Made by a program: the position numbers and the translations under genes. The notes under the pieces were generated by a model. It was given only the letters and a program-made list of their open reading frames with translations, did not search any database and was not told the DNA's origin. 64,000 nucleotides of DNA from Epiperipatus broadwayi (taxonomy: Eukaryota > Onychophora > Udeonychophora > Euonychophora > Peripatidae), in contig JAQFVV010000043.1 of assembly GCA_028023455.1 (NCBI GenBank), positions 912,001 to 976,000 of the forward strand. Direction: 5' to 3'. The first letter of the stretch is position 1. Each line of letters begins with the position of its first letter. Of the stretch, positions 47,101-59,621 are shown piece after piece.

Positions 47101-47153
47101 GCCATCCAACTGATGAGTGCTGGGTTGGCATGAAATGCATATATTGGTGATTA
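47101..47153 (+). ncRNA. Hammerhead ribozyme-like motif, family H, intact core
   Basis: CCATCCAA, CTGATGAG, TGCT...GGCA, TGAAA, TGCATAT, A, TTGGTG. CUGAUGA and GAAA are complete and stem I is CCAA/UUGG. Cleavage would fall after A (AUA). Stem II has a G-U pair. Confidence 0.72.
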
Positions 47154-47954
47154 TTTATCTTTTCTACATGTGTGTGTGATTAAGTGTATCAGTTGTGTGA
47201 AATAGTGTGGATAGTTGGTGGTTGCTTGAAAGTCTGAGTTCAAATCCCCTATATTTACAATTAAGCTCCAGGTTTGTGAAGAGTGCCTGGTTTTCAAATA
47301 TTTGTTATCATTTGTATAAAATCTAATTTTTTTTTAAAGCAAAAATGCCAAGATTTTGAGAAATTTTTTTAAATATGCATGAATTATAATCAAGTTGATC
47401 GTGAATATAGTGAATTATTTTATGCAAATTAGCAGTATTTATTCAAGTAAAATATTGTTTAAAGAAGTAAAGTGCACTTCGTTAGTAGATAAGCTACAGT
47501 TTCATTTATATTTTATTATTCATTAATGTCAACATTATTGTTCATTTTGTTTCACTTCTATGCATCATGACTAACTGTTTTTGTCCACCTTTTCTTTTAT
47601 TCGTAGTAATACACTGACAGCCAAGTCTATCAAGATGTCAATAAATCTTGAACTTTTCCGCAGAACATTTAGCAGTAATGAGGCATATATAATCCCTTTT
47701 TTCTTCTTAAAATTCTGAATATTTTTTTCCACAAGGTTTGAGATAAAGAAATTATAGATAGCGCTTTTTAGATATTGATTATTTTGTTTGTATTTTAGAT
47801 ATATTTTATGCAAATTATTAAGAATTTTTAAATAAATTTATGTCATAATATCATGAAACAACTGCACTGTTATTTATATTTATTTTCATATCATTTGTAT
47901 ATATCATTTTATAATTGTAGTCTACCAGTAAAATAAATTATTGGAATTTTAATA

Positions 47955-48320
47955 GATATGATAAACACCTCCATACTTCCCCGTTCTTTTTAAATTCACT
48001 TAAATAAAGATATAATAAAAGACAAATGCCCCCCAAGATGCATTTCGTGCTGAACCAGCACTCATCAGTTGGCCCAGGTCACTATCTCTCATATATATCT
48101 TTATTATATGCAAAGTATTTATCTAGAGTAAATTGTTACATTTTCATTTACCATTGTCAAACTTCCTCCACTCACGACTTTGACACCATCCATTTCAGAT
48201 AAATACAATAATGATTATTACTAATCATTTTCGAAACTAGAGATTATCTCTAGCATAGATATAAACTTTAAACCTCAATTAAAGATTAATATATCTTATT
48301 TTTTTATTTTACACACACAC
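47955..48320. repeat. H-family element, minus-strand ribozyme plus 230-bp unit
   Basis: cctccatacttccccgttc (47970), a hammerhead arm, then the 230-bp unit (ctccactcacgactttgac, actagagattatctctagc, cacacacacggatt) in the order opposite to that at 25341-25722. The two orders together are what a circular or tandem unit would give. Confidence 0.78.
48029..48080 (-). ncRNA. Hammerhead ribozyme-like motif, family H, intact core
   Basis: Minus strand: GACCTGGGCCAA, CTGATGAG, TGCTG-GTT-CAGCA, CGAAA, TGCAT, C, TTGGGG. Every consensus hammerhead base is present, including G10.1-C11.1. Stem II is 6 bp with a 3-base loop. Confidence 0.82.
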
Positions 48321-48340
48321 GGATTTATTAAATAAATTAT

Positions 48341-48720
48341 TAATATTTACTAAGGCTGTAACCTTATGAATAAGCGTCTGAAAAATTCGAAGGTAAGGAC
48401 CTCTACAGATCTTAGCCACAAGCTTACGCTCAGAAGAAAAGAGGGAAACCCTTCTTTACTTCAACCTACTTTTATATATGAATAGGTGAAGCTGAAGTGG
48501 TTAGATCTAAGAGTGTGAAGCTATTCAATACTTCACTAATTAAGTCCACAATTCTTATTATACATTAATACATGCGAAAGCTTACGATTTACTACGAGTC
48601 AATGGAAAGATCTTATAGTAAGAAATCTATTATGATAATTTAAAGTTGTAATTATAAATTTTATTAAAAGCACATTATTACATTAAGTAATATTTACTAA
48701 GGCTGTAACCTTATGAATAT
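48341..48720. repeat. Family C element with 31-bp terminal direct repeats
   Basis: taatatttactaaggctgta at 48341 and again at 48689 bracket about 350 bp. The interior has gggaaacccttctttac, gtgaagctattcaatacttc and acgagtcaatgg, which recur at 61.8-61.95 kb. It looks like a small LTR-like or TRIM-type element with no coding capacity. Confidence 0.6.
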
Positions 48721-49238
48721 GGAATTTTAATATAATTCATTAAATTTATTGCAAATGGCCGCTGTTGCGTAGTACAGTGATTAGGTATCAGATTCTAGAA
48801 CATTAAGTTCTTAAATCAATTTCAGTGCTCACCCTCAAACTTGAACTTCTAAGCAAAAAAGCTACTTGATTATTTTATTATAAATAAGTAAAATTTACTC
48901 TTATTGTACAAAAATTTTTAATTTTCCATAAATTTAATTTCTTCTTCATAAATACGATTCAAATCATTTAATTAAAGAATAAGAAAATATATAAGGTTTT
49001 TTTTTTTTTGCACCTGTTGATGATTAATGGTATCAAAAGCGTAAGATATGTTATATAAAATAAAAATATACTTTAATTTTCTTTTTTTGAGACTATTAAA
49101 ATTATAATTTGATTTAAATAAATTCATGCTATGGAATTTTTATTATAATTGTTGAAAGACAATAGTTGTAGGGCTTTGAATACCTGTCTCAGTTAAATAA
49201 TGCTATGCAAAAATAATTAAACAAATTTAATTAATAAC

Positions 49239-49298
49239 CTGAACAAATTTCAGAAATCGCATCATCGCTTCTTCTCTTATTCTCGGGACCAAGTTTAT
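49239..49298 (-). CDS. HYDIN: HYDIN-like protein, exon 3 of the window
   Basis: A 60-nt exon with acceptor ttatttctag and donor gttatt, phase 1 at both ends. With its split codons it encodes DKLGPENKRRSDDAISEICS, a charged connector after the exon that ends QELINYYV. It is short and carries no domain, but the codon split with exon 2 (G|AT, Asp) and with exon 4 (G|TT, Val) both work. The donor GTTATT is weaker than the others, so an alternative donor or a skipped exon is possible. Confidence 0.82.
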
Positions 49299-51229
49299 CT
49301 AGAAATAAAATAAAATTTTAGTACAATATTTTAGAAATATCAAATTATTTAAAATCAAAAATAAATTTACTTTTAATAGCAATTTTTTTAGTCTCATTTT
49401 CATCAAAAGTAAGATATATATATATAAAATCACATGACTATTTATATATTCCACTGCAAACTTCAAAAGCCACTATGTCTGACCATTATAAATACAACAC
49501 AAAATGGGACAAAGGAAAATAAAAGTTAAATACAAATTTTATGATAATTGTATAATCCAATTTGCATAACACAAATAAGTTCATTAATATCTCACACATT
49601 ATTCCTTTAGCTTATATATCTTTCAATGTTGCCTTTTAACTTCACCTGCAACAAACTTTGATTCACGAATGGCTTCAAGACTTTATCTAATTACAACTCT
49701 CCAACCATATCTCACTGATGAAAGCAATGAACACTGGATTTTCTTACTTTCAAAATAATTTATTACTATAATATTGTTACATTGGCAATTATTACATAGT
49801 GACACATAGTTTTAGTTTGATTATCTAGGCTGATCATGTTATTTTGATGTTTTACAAAGTTTAACCAATGGTTTTACTAAGTGTATACAACAAATAATTA
49901 TCCGTGAATGTCCTTAGATTTTCAATGTATATGGCTCTTCTCCTTGCTTCTCAAATCAAAGTCTTAAGTATATATTTCAGTAATTTCATGATTGTATTAT
50001 GTTTTATACACGTCATTGCTCAGATCCATTTCTTTTTTTAAACAAGAGCTTTAGTATATCTTTTAGTTGTTACACATTTTTATTATTTACTATATATCTA
50101 TTGATTCATAGTTTCACAGTTCAGCTGTTGATTTATATAAGGTGTTATAAAAAACTAAAGTGTCTGATTTTAATTTCTCCATAATAACCTGTAACATTAA
50201 TCCATGAGGTGAACAAATGTTTTAAATGTCCCAAAGTTACCATTAAAAGTGATTAATAAAGTCTCATAAAAATCTCTGATTTCCAATATAAGCACTTAAT
50301 CCCCAATGAGTGCCTTTGAGATAATTTTTACAACATAAATGAGATCTACTTCTTTGATGAAAACCATGTTCAAACTTAGTATAAAATATTTTTTTTTAGA
50401 AAATCTTTTATATTTACCTTACTTCAAATGCGTAATATAAGAAAGATGTGTCCTTCAATAGATTCAATAACATCAGTCGGTGAATTCAAGGATATACCAA
50501 CTGGTTTTATGATCTTGTCATTGGATTTTCAAACTATTACAATGCACCAATGAGATTTTACCAGTACTGTTATGCTATAAAAGGTGAATGTCTCATTTCC
50601 ATATTATAAGTTTGCCAGAATAATTTTTTGTATGCTGGAATAGTTAATCATTCATTAAACTAGAGTTTTTTTCTGTAGCATACATATATATTTTAATCCA
50701 AGTTAAAGATTAATATATCTGATTTTCTATATTCACACACACGGCTTTTTCACCTTTCTTTTTTGTATGTGTATTATCATTATTGATGTATTAACTAGTA
50801 TGTTTGTATTGTAGATAAAATGCCACCATGTCTTTTCTATCATAAACCATAATAGAACACTACTTTAACGTTAAATTTTGCTTCAAATTGGAAAAACTAA
50901 CTACCAAAATGTTTCAAACTGGATAGAGCAATGATATCATGAATCTTAAGAATGTTTTCAAATAGTTGGAAAGATTTTAAGATGGCAGGGAGAGCATTGG
51001 TTTACATAATATTTTTAAAGTTTTGAATACAATCTATAAATAATTTGAATTAATTGTGGGTGTTTGTAATAAACTTCTTTGCTTGGATGATTATCTGTTT
51101 ATGAAAGCAATGTAATTTAAATATCTTGATAACGATATGATAGAACAGCAGGTTTATACGTGACATCACTAAAGATCTTATGTTTGTCATTACATTTAAT
51201 AAGTTAATGATAAACGCTGTTAAGTTTAT

Positions 51230-51440
51230 CAAAAGTAAATGAAAACGAGGTTGTGAGTGGAATAAGTTTGGCGGCTGAAAAAGAAAATGTGAAAAATCGC
51301 TATACATAAATACAGTTCATGTAATAAAGATATATATGGCAGATGGTGACCTGGGCCAACTGATGAGTGCTGGTTCAGCACGAAATGCATCTTGGGGGCA
51401 TTTGTCTTTTATTGTATCTTTATTTATATGAAAAATGAAA
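51230..51440 (+). repeat. H-family element fragment
   Basis: Part of the 230-bp unit in reverse (gaggttgtgagtggaataag) leads into a hammerhead arm (51348-51399) and then cttttattgtatctttattt. Same order as 48 kb read from the other strand. Confidence 0.78.
51348..51399 (+). ncRNA. Hammerhead ribozyme-like motif, family H, intact core
   Basis: GACCTGGGCCAA, CTGATGAG, TGCTG-GTT-CAGCA, CGAAA, TGCAT, C, TTGGGGG. Stem I is UUGG/CCAA, an internal loop, then an outer GG-C pairing; stem II is GUGCUG/CAGCAC; stem III is AUGCAU. It is the best copy to test together with 48029-48080. Confidence 0.85.
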
Positions 51441-52559
51441 AGGGAAAGAAGTGGAGTGTGTTAATACATCGATACTTGAAATTTTGTTTTAATTGGTTAA
51501 ATTAGATCACATGTCTTATTTTGTAAAGCCAACTATAAAATATCATAATATAATATAAGTCAAGCGTTGTTAGCCGGCCGATGCAATAACATATGAAAAA
51601 AAAACTATAAAATATAAAAAATAAGCCCAATTTTGAAGATAGTGTATAATCATTTAAACCCAAGTTTCATTTCATGTTTCGAAGTCGACTAGTGGCAGTA
51701 CTATTTTTTATTGCGATAGCACAAAAATTGCAGATTAGAAATTTCTTCGGGAATAGCTATTTTTGAATATTGCCACAAACTTGTTTTATAAATGCCTTTA
51801 TTCCTTTTTTTAATTTTATTTCAATAATATTATTTATACATTAGTTATCTACTAGCTACATAAATTATTCGAATGATGTTATTTCTTGCTAATATTATTA
51901 CTGAAGTCTTCGTAACAGATTCCCGTATTTGATTTCTTTATCCGCAATAATTGCAATTACATTCTGGTATAATTCTAAGATCTATGCTTCAAAAAATAAA
52001 TGTGTTTCGCTTTTGTAAATGATTATTAAAACAATTATAAAGGAATTATCTTATTCAGTCCTCTAGGTGCAAACCAGTACATTTAAATTTGAATCAGGTA
52101 TCCATACTACTGAGACATGAATTCTACTTTTTAAATTAAATAATGCTTTTACCAAATCGATAGAACAATATAAAACTCATATTTTTGCTTATATTTTCCT
52201 GACAACAAAAATCAATCATTTTCAACATATTATTGATCCACTGCAGATAGACAGAACAAAACAGGAAAAGAACAAGCCAAATCATAAGACATATGTTTGA
52301 TTGTGAAGAGTGTCGGCTCATTCATATAATCACGTTTGGTTACTTACAATAGATCATGTATATTAAAGTACAACAAGCAATTTATTTTTTAAATATGATG
52401 AACCATATCTAGAATGTAAGTTATATTAGCAAAATATTTTTAGATATATCTGTGCTTGAATTGAATCAAATTAATAATGCCTAATTAGCAGGACCATCAA
52501 TTAATGTTTCAAAATCAACTCGTTTAAGAATGATGAAGATGGGATAACAACACATCACA

Positions 52560-52840
52560 GAGGCAAAACTCTCCATACAGTAGTGCCACTCAGTGAGAGC
52601 CTGAGTAATCAATGGATGCAGGAAGGTTTGGGCAAGCTCCTCACTGATGAAGGCCACAAGCTAGAAACTAGTCAGGGGATATCCGAGTAGGCACTAGGTG
52701 GGAATATGCACAAACATTCCTGCATCAAATGATTACTCTGGCTTGCACTGAGTGGCACTACTGTATGGAAAATTTTGCCTCTGTGAAAATCAGCTTGTGT
52801 AAACATAAGGAATGGTGATCATGTGATGTTTGATGATTTT
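52560..52840. repeat. A-family element with one ribozyme
   Basis: Arms gaggcaaaactctccatac and ctgtatggaaaattttgcc enclose gagtaatcaatgga and its inverse. One plus-strand hammerhead-like motif (52634-52682). It ends tggtgatcatgtgat. Confidence 0.85.
52634..52682 (+). ncRNA. Hammerhead-like motif, family A
   Basis: GCTCCTCA, CTGATGA, A, GGC-CACAA-GCT, A, GAAA, CTAGT, C, AGGGGAT. The core is intact. Stem II has GGC/GCU with an A-A next to the core. Stem I is GGGGA/UCCUC with the first pair mismatched. Confidence 0.62.
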
Positions 52841-55800
52841 ATAACAACACATGTTAAATCTGCTTGCAATCATATGTTAAATGCTTAATGAGGAAGACTT
52901 GATATATACAGTGTGTTCCAGTTAAAAGATGAATGGTTTCTTTCCCAAGATTCCCACATAGTGGCAGTTTTATCCACCATAAAATTTTTAGAGTGCGATC
53001 ATATCTGAAGTAGAAGTCATGACAAAATGTGACAATCAGTTTTGTACTTTCGCTGATCATGTTCAATGCTCTTTGGGCCATTCCAAAATCTTGAAAACAT
53101 TTGAAAATATTCTTGCAATTCGTAACTTCACTGCCACACACAGTTTGAATCATTTAAAATGTTCTAATATCAGTTTTTCCCAAATAAAAACAAAGGATTT
53201 TGTATCCCAAAACAAAACTGCCATAAAAGAAATTGCTGCAACAGTCAAATCATATCTGAATATTCCAAAATCATGCAAAATAATTTATTGTGATTTCACA
53301 AAAAAAAATATTTATAAATAAGCTGCCATTTCAAAACATCAGTTTGTTTTGAATGCTTGTCATCATAAAGATAAAATAAAAATATACAATGACGGAAATC
53401 ATGTGATATAATTGGCTGAACTATAATTTATACTTTTACTAACCACTGAAAATGTTTACGTAATGATCAACAAAAAAAGCTGATAATGAAACTGTCTTTG
53501 GAACTGTGTAACATATTAATAGAAATCTCATAATTTGGGAAGACACCGTGGTACTTTTATGCTTTAATCATTATTTTGCATGAAGTTGCAGACTATTTAA
53601 CTATTTTGGGGACCATTTTTACTGCATCAAGTAGAGATTGTTTCACTGTCATCTTCCAAGAGAATAATTAAAATGCTTTATCAAATTTGGTTTGAAAAAA
53701 AAAGACTATATATTCCATAATTCTTTCTATTACCTGAGTTTAAATACTAACGATCCATTCTTAAGCAATTATTTGAGCGCTGGTATTCTTTATTAATGTA
53801 GGGCCTTGAAATTAATAGGAAAGAATTATATATATTTATCATAACTCTTACGTTTACCATTTATGACAATTTATTAATTTTTATATTTTATATATTTTAT
53901 GATTTGTATGATAGTTGCAAAAAGCAGCAATTTTATTTTTATTTATTTTGTAATTTTTGTAAATAAATTATTTTATTGTCAAATTTAATTTTTTCACTGT
54001 TTGAATTTATTTCGAATTCCAAGTACATATTATTAATATGCTACTAAACCTGAGAAGCCATGCATTTCATTGGGGGACTAAGTACACTGAAATGATGATC
54101 AGAGATAGTAAGGCATCCATAAGTAATCTTTCTGTAAAGAGAGTGCCATCTAAATATTAATTTATACTGGATCAAAAAAAAAGGGAAATTAAGAAAATGT
54201 TTTTGGAATAATTATGCTGAATTTAAATGTCAGAGTTCTAAGGTTATTTTGACCACTTTCGTTTAACGTGAACATGTTGCCTTTTGTATATTGCAAATAT
54301 TGTTTACATTGTGCTTGAACTTTAAACCATTATATTGGGCCCATTCTATTGTGAGGTTTTGTGATGGTGACCATTTTTTATCACCCATGCTCACCCTATT
54401 TTGTTTTTGTATAGTTACTATATATTGTAACCTAGTGTTATTGACACTTGGTTTACTTGGCATTATTTCTGCAGGAAAACAATGCTATTCTTTAAAGAAA
54501 TAAAAAGATAAAATAACAATAGTAATAATTGATTAATAAAGTATGCTATTCACTCACTTTGGCATGTTTTGGGTGAATAACTAATAGATTTAGTAATGCA
54601 ATATCATTTTTAAAAAGAACATGAATAATTTAATTAAGATATTAATAATTAAAGCAAATTAATATAGTATAAAAACAAATATCATAAACAGTAATTGATT
54701 TTGGATGGGTAGAGGGGAAGAAGAGATGAATGTCTTATCATAGAGAACAATAACTTCTGGTAATTCCATTTGTAGAAAATGAGTTATAAATTACTGATAA
54801 TTATCATTAATTAAATGTATTTATTATTTTTTTTTATTGTCAAATCATTTTGTAATCTATTTAAATAATACTAAAACTATATGATTGTAATAGGTTTTTC
54901 CTTTCTTTTGTTTATGTTATAATCAAATGATTATTTTTCTGGAAGAGGTCGCTAAAGTCAAGATCATTTTGACTTTGAAAAATATAGTCTGCTTTTAGTT
55001 TTCAAGGAAGGAACAGTGCTGAAATTTGGTAACTCAATTTTTTCATTTTATTTTGCAGAAATAAATGTAATCAAAGTAAAATTTTAATAATATGTGTGGC
55101 TAAAATTTTTTGATAAGACGTCCTGATTTCCTGTGCCATCTACCTATTTAAAAACCTTTTATACTTAAAAATTTATTGTCTCGCGCTAAAGTTCAAAAAT
55201 GACAGAATTAACTAAGGGAATCACGAAAAGTGTTATTATGTCTAAATTAAGGAAGATAAATGATTTCCAAATGAGAAATAATTATTTAGTAACTTTGTAT
55301 CACTTGTTAATATTTTCTTGGTATATAAAAAAAAAAAAAAATAATAAGTGAAAGAAATATTTGGAAACCAAGGAAAATCAACTAGAAACATTTTCGCGCT
55401 CTTTCTCAATATTGTCTGCCTTTACAAGTAATGTAGTTACATACGTTAAAATATGTTTTATTCACCAAGAATTGTCTGGAAATAATAATAATGATAAATA
55501 AGATTAAATTATGCACATGTATATTTTTTTTTGGAAAAAAATATAAACTTTCTCAGAGTAAATATAGGAAGAGTTATATAGGGGCATTCTTACGGAGAAG
55601 TTACCGTTAAAAAATTTATAATTCCTAAAGTATGAACAAAACCAAATATCTCAGTGACTTAATGATAAAAATAAATGATATATTATATTACACATCAGTT
55701 GGATTTATTAAAACTTCCTATACATGTAAATCAGCTGCAGTTATTATCAGAATAATCTCTCGGAAAAATTGCGCATTTTCGTCCATAAGTAAGCTAGCTA

Positions 55801-58758
55801 ATATGAATTGTACTTATCGTCAATAATAAAAAAGAAAAGAATTGTGTATGTTTATCGTCTATCGTCAACTGTTCGTTATGTTATAATATGTATATTTTAT
55901 TTTCTATGGATCCCAAAATTGTAGCAGTTTAATTCAAGTAAGAATTAATCTTCAATTCTGCTATATTTTTCTTTACCTAATTTATTAAATGCACAAAATA
56001 AGAGAAAACTTTTATTTAAAGGAAATAATACCATGCGTTTATTGTTTTTAAACTTGCTTCGTGAAATACGAATGGATAAAGCTCTTCAATTGCTCAACAG
56101 AAAAACATTTTCTAATGAGAGAGTATGCACTTGTTAATTAATGATTGTTTAAAACTAAGTTATAAATGATATGTATTTTTTTTGTTATATCACATAGGTT
56201 AAAGTCTTTATGGTCAAGTGATATTTAATAACCTTGTAATGACAAAGGTATGTTTTAATATAATTATTATAGGTTAAGTTGATATTTAACACGAAAGAAA
56301 AAATCTATAAAATATGTTTTAATTATTACATACCATTGTAGGTAGAAATTTTGTATGTTAGATACGTAAAAGAAAAATATTTAGATATTTAAAGGGTAAA
56401 ATAAATATTGAAAATTATCAGAAGTAACTAAAAAAAAAAAAAAAAATGCTATAACAAAATATTTCTTGTTAAAGTTTTGAAACGAATTTATACTGTATTA
56501 ATTAAGGAATTTATTCCTAATTATTCTTAAATAACACATCCACTTTATTTAGTTTAAGATAGTATGCTACCAACTATTTTTGAATGTTCCTTTATTAAAA
56601 TTAAAATTATTATACTTTTATTCTATGATGTCCATTGATTTCAGATGTTGATCAAAGTATACACGGTAACATAAGTTTATTATAATCAGTGTATTTACTT
56701 ATCCTGCCCAGATATAGCATTGGTATATGCTTAATATTCGCATAGGTAATAATTATAATGTATTTATTTTGTGGGATGAAAAATGATCTCCCCAAAAGCT
56801 TTGTTTTCCATGAGAGGAAGATTTTAAATATAATGTTCGGGTATGTTTATAGCCCAAGTGATGGATTCTCATAGATAGGACGATCAAGAATTTATCTAGC
56901 ATTTAGTATGCTTCATTCGTTTAAATCCCAGGAGAGGATTGTATTTGGTGTGTGTTCGTTGTATGCCCAAGTAAGAGGCAAGAAACCACCAAAATATTTT
57001 AATGTAGTAGATTACTCTACAGACCTTCGTGGTTATTCCATATTCCTCATGTGAAAATAAAGATAGCTCCACCATGGAAGGTGTTGATTATTGTGCTTAA
57101 TCTTGAAAGTTCGGGCAAGATAAAGGTTATATTGGAGGTGTTAGTTCCTCAAGATCCACTTTAGTATAAATAGTGCGTTAGTAACTAGGATCAATATCTG
57201 TATTGTGCTGCTAAATATTGCTAGTATTTGACAAGTAAATCAATGGAGAAAGTAATTAAAATTGCGTAATTTAAAACGCTTATTTACTGAAGGAATATTC
57301 AAATGCAATATTTAATTCTGGTTAGTAATTAAATAATACTCATATTTAAAATTATACGTATGAATAAAATTTGTGTCATAACTTAAGTTAGCATTAAGTT
57401 AAATGTAAGATGGTAAGTGTAACTTCTGATAACTGGCCTATAATTAGAATAGGTTATCCCATTGAATACCATAAATAAAGTAAATGTATTAGAAATAAAT
57501 TTAATATTTTGCGTATTGCATATGATTGGATTAATCATTTTAAAAAAAAAAAAAATAGTTAGTCAATAATTTTGAATAAAAGCTTCTACAAGGTTACCAA
57601 AATTTAATAAACAATGTATAGTAACCTCTAGTCCATAACCAAAAGAGTATACAGATTAATATCAGTTATATTTTATATTTTTGTATTACTATGGGATTAT
57701 TGAATAAATGTTCATATATTTTTTTTTGTGATAATAATAAATTATAGTCTTGTTAAAATTTGTTGTAGATTCATTTTTTTTGTTTTTATATGCTAAATAT
57801 AAGTGTTTGCACAATATTTGCAAAACCTTTTCTTGAGTCCGAAATCATTCCAAATTCTTAAAAACTTAATATACCAGATAAATAAAGTTGAGCAGATCGG
57901 AATATGTCATTATATTTTAGTTTAATGATAATATTTATGGAGTTGAAAACTTAAGACTAAACATTCACCTTTGTGTAAAAAAAAAAAAAAATGAATTTTT
58001 TTTCCAAACCATTAACTTTGGTTGCACATTATTCCATTCCCATTTAGTTAAATTATCTAAGTAATAAATCTTAGTTATATTATTGTGTTGTCATGGATGA
58101 TGGAAGGACACAAAAAGCACCCTTGTCTTTTTATTATTCTGACTGAGATTCTGAAAAAAAAAAAAAAAAGGCTGTGTTATTCAAAATTATACGTCATTAT
58201 TGAATAGAATTATCATCTCTTTAAATAATATAGCAGTTGATATGAGAGATGAAGACACATTGAATTTAAGTAAAATAAATGTTTCCTATAGCCGACCAGA
58301 ATGCCAGTCATATGCGACAACACAATACTGCCTAGCATTTCCTTACATGAAACAAAGAACCCTGAGATTAATATTATTATAATTATTCTTTAAATTAATA
58401 AGTGATCAATTATTGTTGTTATTACAATCGTGGCATGGCTTAAGAGAATTGAATGTACAATTGTATTATATGAAAAGTATTTTAGATCATATTGGCAAAT
58501 TAGTGGATATTTGTTGCTTTATTTTTGGGTTGCCTTAATTTCCAACCTGAAAAATTAGTGCAAACTAGACTAATAAATAATTACGGAATAAACAGAGGTT
58601 ATAATTAATATTAGGTTAGAATATATATAATATATAATAAAAATGAATTATAAAAAAACAGCAAAACATATTTAAAATATTGAAAATGAGCTAAATATTC
58701 AGATAACTATATGCACAATGCAAATATGTAAATACATTTAAGAGAAACAATTACATAC

Positions 58759-58858
58759 CAACATAATAGTTAATTAATTCTTGTGGCAGACTTTTCCCAG
58801 CTTCTCTTGGTGGAAGATTAAGTTTGTTGCCCCAAAAATCAGGCATGGCCCTTATAAG
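58759..58858 (-). CDS. HYDIN: HYDIN-like protein, exon 2 of the window
   Basis: A 100-nt exon read on the minus strand with acceptor cag (58859-58861) and donor gtatgt, phase 0 to phase 1. The product LIRAMPDFWGNKLNLPPREA then GKSLPQELINYYV continues exon 1 without a gap. The order LEEER, LIRAM, LNLPPR, G.SLP.EL..YY matches the vertebrate HYDIN stretch where an EEEK.LR.M segment is followed by LLLPPR and LPPEL. This is the linker that ends an ASH/MSP domain and leads towards the P-loop module. It was chosen over a later AG because only this acceptor keeps phase 0 and the LIR residues. Confidence 0.93.
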
Positions 58859-59109
58859 CTGTTTAATATAAATATAAATTTAATTGTAAATTTTATATAC
58901 AATTTAACACATTCATGTAATCCATATATCCTTCTCAAAATCTACTATTCTTCAATTTTCCAAATTAGTTTTAAAATTTAAAAAAAAATTAAAATAGAAA
59001 AACCACTAAACATCAAAACTCTCCATACTGTAGCACCACTCAGTGCAAGCCAGAGTAATCAATGGATGCCAGAAGGTTTGTGCATAAAATCCATACCTAT
59101 TCCTAGTCA

Positions 59110-59165
59110 TCCAATATCCCCAGATTAGTTTCTAGCCTGTCACTTTCATCAGTGATGAACCTTGA
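59110..59165 (-). ncRNA. Hammerhead-like motif, family A
   Basis: Minus strand: GTTCATCA, CTGATGA, AAGTGACAGGCT, A, GAAA, CTAAT, C, TGGGGAT. Core boxes are kept; stem I and stem II have lost pairs. Confidence 0.55.
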
Positions 59166-59566
59166 ATCTGAGAGCACTGCACCTAGATCTTAGTATCTAA
59201 TGCAACCCTCCAGTAGCCACTAGACAGGGATTTTAAAATCCTTCATGCATCTATTGATTACTCTGGTTTAAATTGAATGGTGCTACTGTATGGAGAGTTT
59301 TGCCTCTGTGTAAATAGCTTGTGTAAGCATAAAGAATGGTGATCATGTGATATTTGGTGGTTTAGTACTAATCCTGTGTGATAGGATTGTGGTAACTGTG
59401 GTTATTAAAGAACCAAAGAGATCAAAAAGTAAGCTAATGGGCTTGAATTGAAAACATTATTGTGTTTTTATTTTGGACTCAAAGCTTTATAGTTAGCTAA
59501 TAAGGTATAGGTGGTTGCTATATGGTTGCATTAGATCCTAAGATCTAGGTGCAGTGCTCTCAGAGC

Positions 59567-59621
59567 CAAGATTTCTCTCTGATGAAAGTCACGAGCTAGA
59601 AACTAGTCTGGAGATATTGAA
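59567..59621 (+). ncRNA. Hammerhead-like motif, family A
   Basis: TTTCTCT, CTGATGA, A, AGT-CACGA-GCT, A, GAAA, CTAGT, C, TGGAGAT. Core and ACUAGU stem III are intact. Stem II is AGU/GCU. Confidence 0.6.

Larger units (their letters stand above)
46850..47265. repeat. H-family foldback with tRNA-like ends and two hammerheads
   Basis: gggaatttgaactcagac at the left and gtctgagttcaaatcccc at the right are B-box-like inverse ends, next to A-box-like tagtgtggatagttggtgg. Hammerhead motifs face outward (46944-46995 minus, 47101-47153 plus). The best-preserved of the SINE-like H copies. Confidence 0.82.
30380..49238 (-). other. HYDIN: HYDIN-like intron, 18.9 kb, phase 1
   Basis: It contains A, B1, B2, F, H and C repeats, an antisense LINE RT, duplications and an LTR-like region, listed separately. 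33.66-37.4 kb is AT-rich with many short direct runs (TGATGA, ATA) and no gene I can support. 38.6-39.1 and 40.27-40.7 kb are likewise blank. A symmetric phase 1-1 exon could hide in it unnoticed. Confidence 0.85.
49299..58758 (-). other. HYDIN: HYDIN-like intron, 9.5 kb, phase 1
   Basis: It holds an H-type element (51.2-51.4) and an A-type element (52.56-52.84). The rest (49.4-51.2, 53-58.7 kb) is AT-rich with poly-A/T runs and no repeat family I recognise. Overlapping open frames of about 100 codons on both strands at 52.85-53.32 kb have no signature and are not called. This is the least repeat-dense intron. Confidence 0.85.

Noticed and set aside
52854-53321. Overlapping open frames of about 100 codons on opposite strands
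   Set aside because: No motif, no splice context, no start context; AT-rich chance frames are expected at this length.
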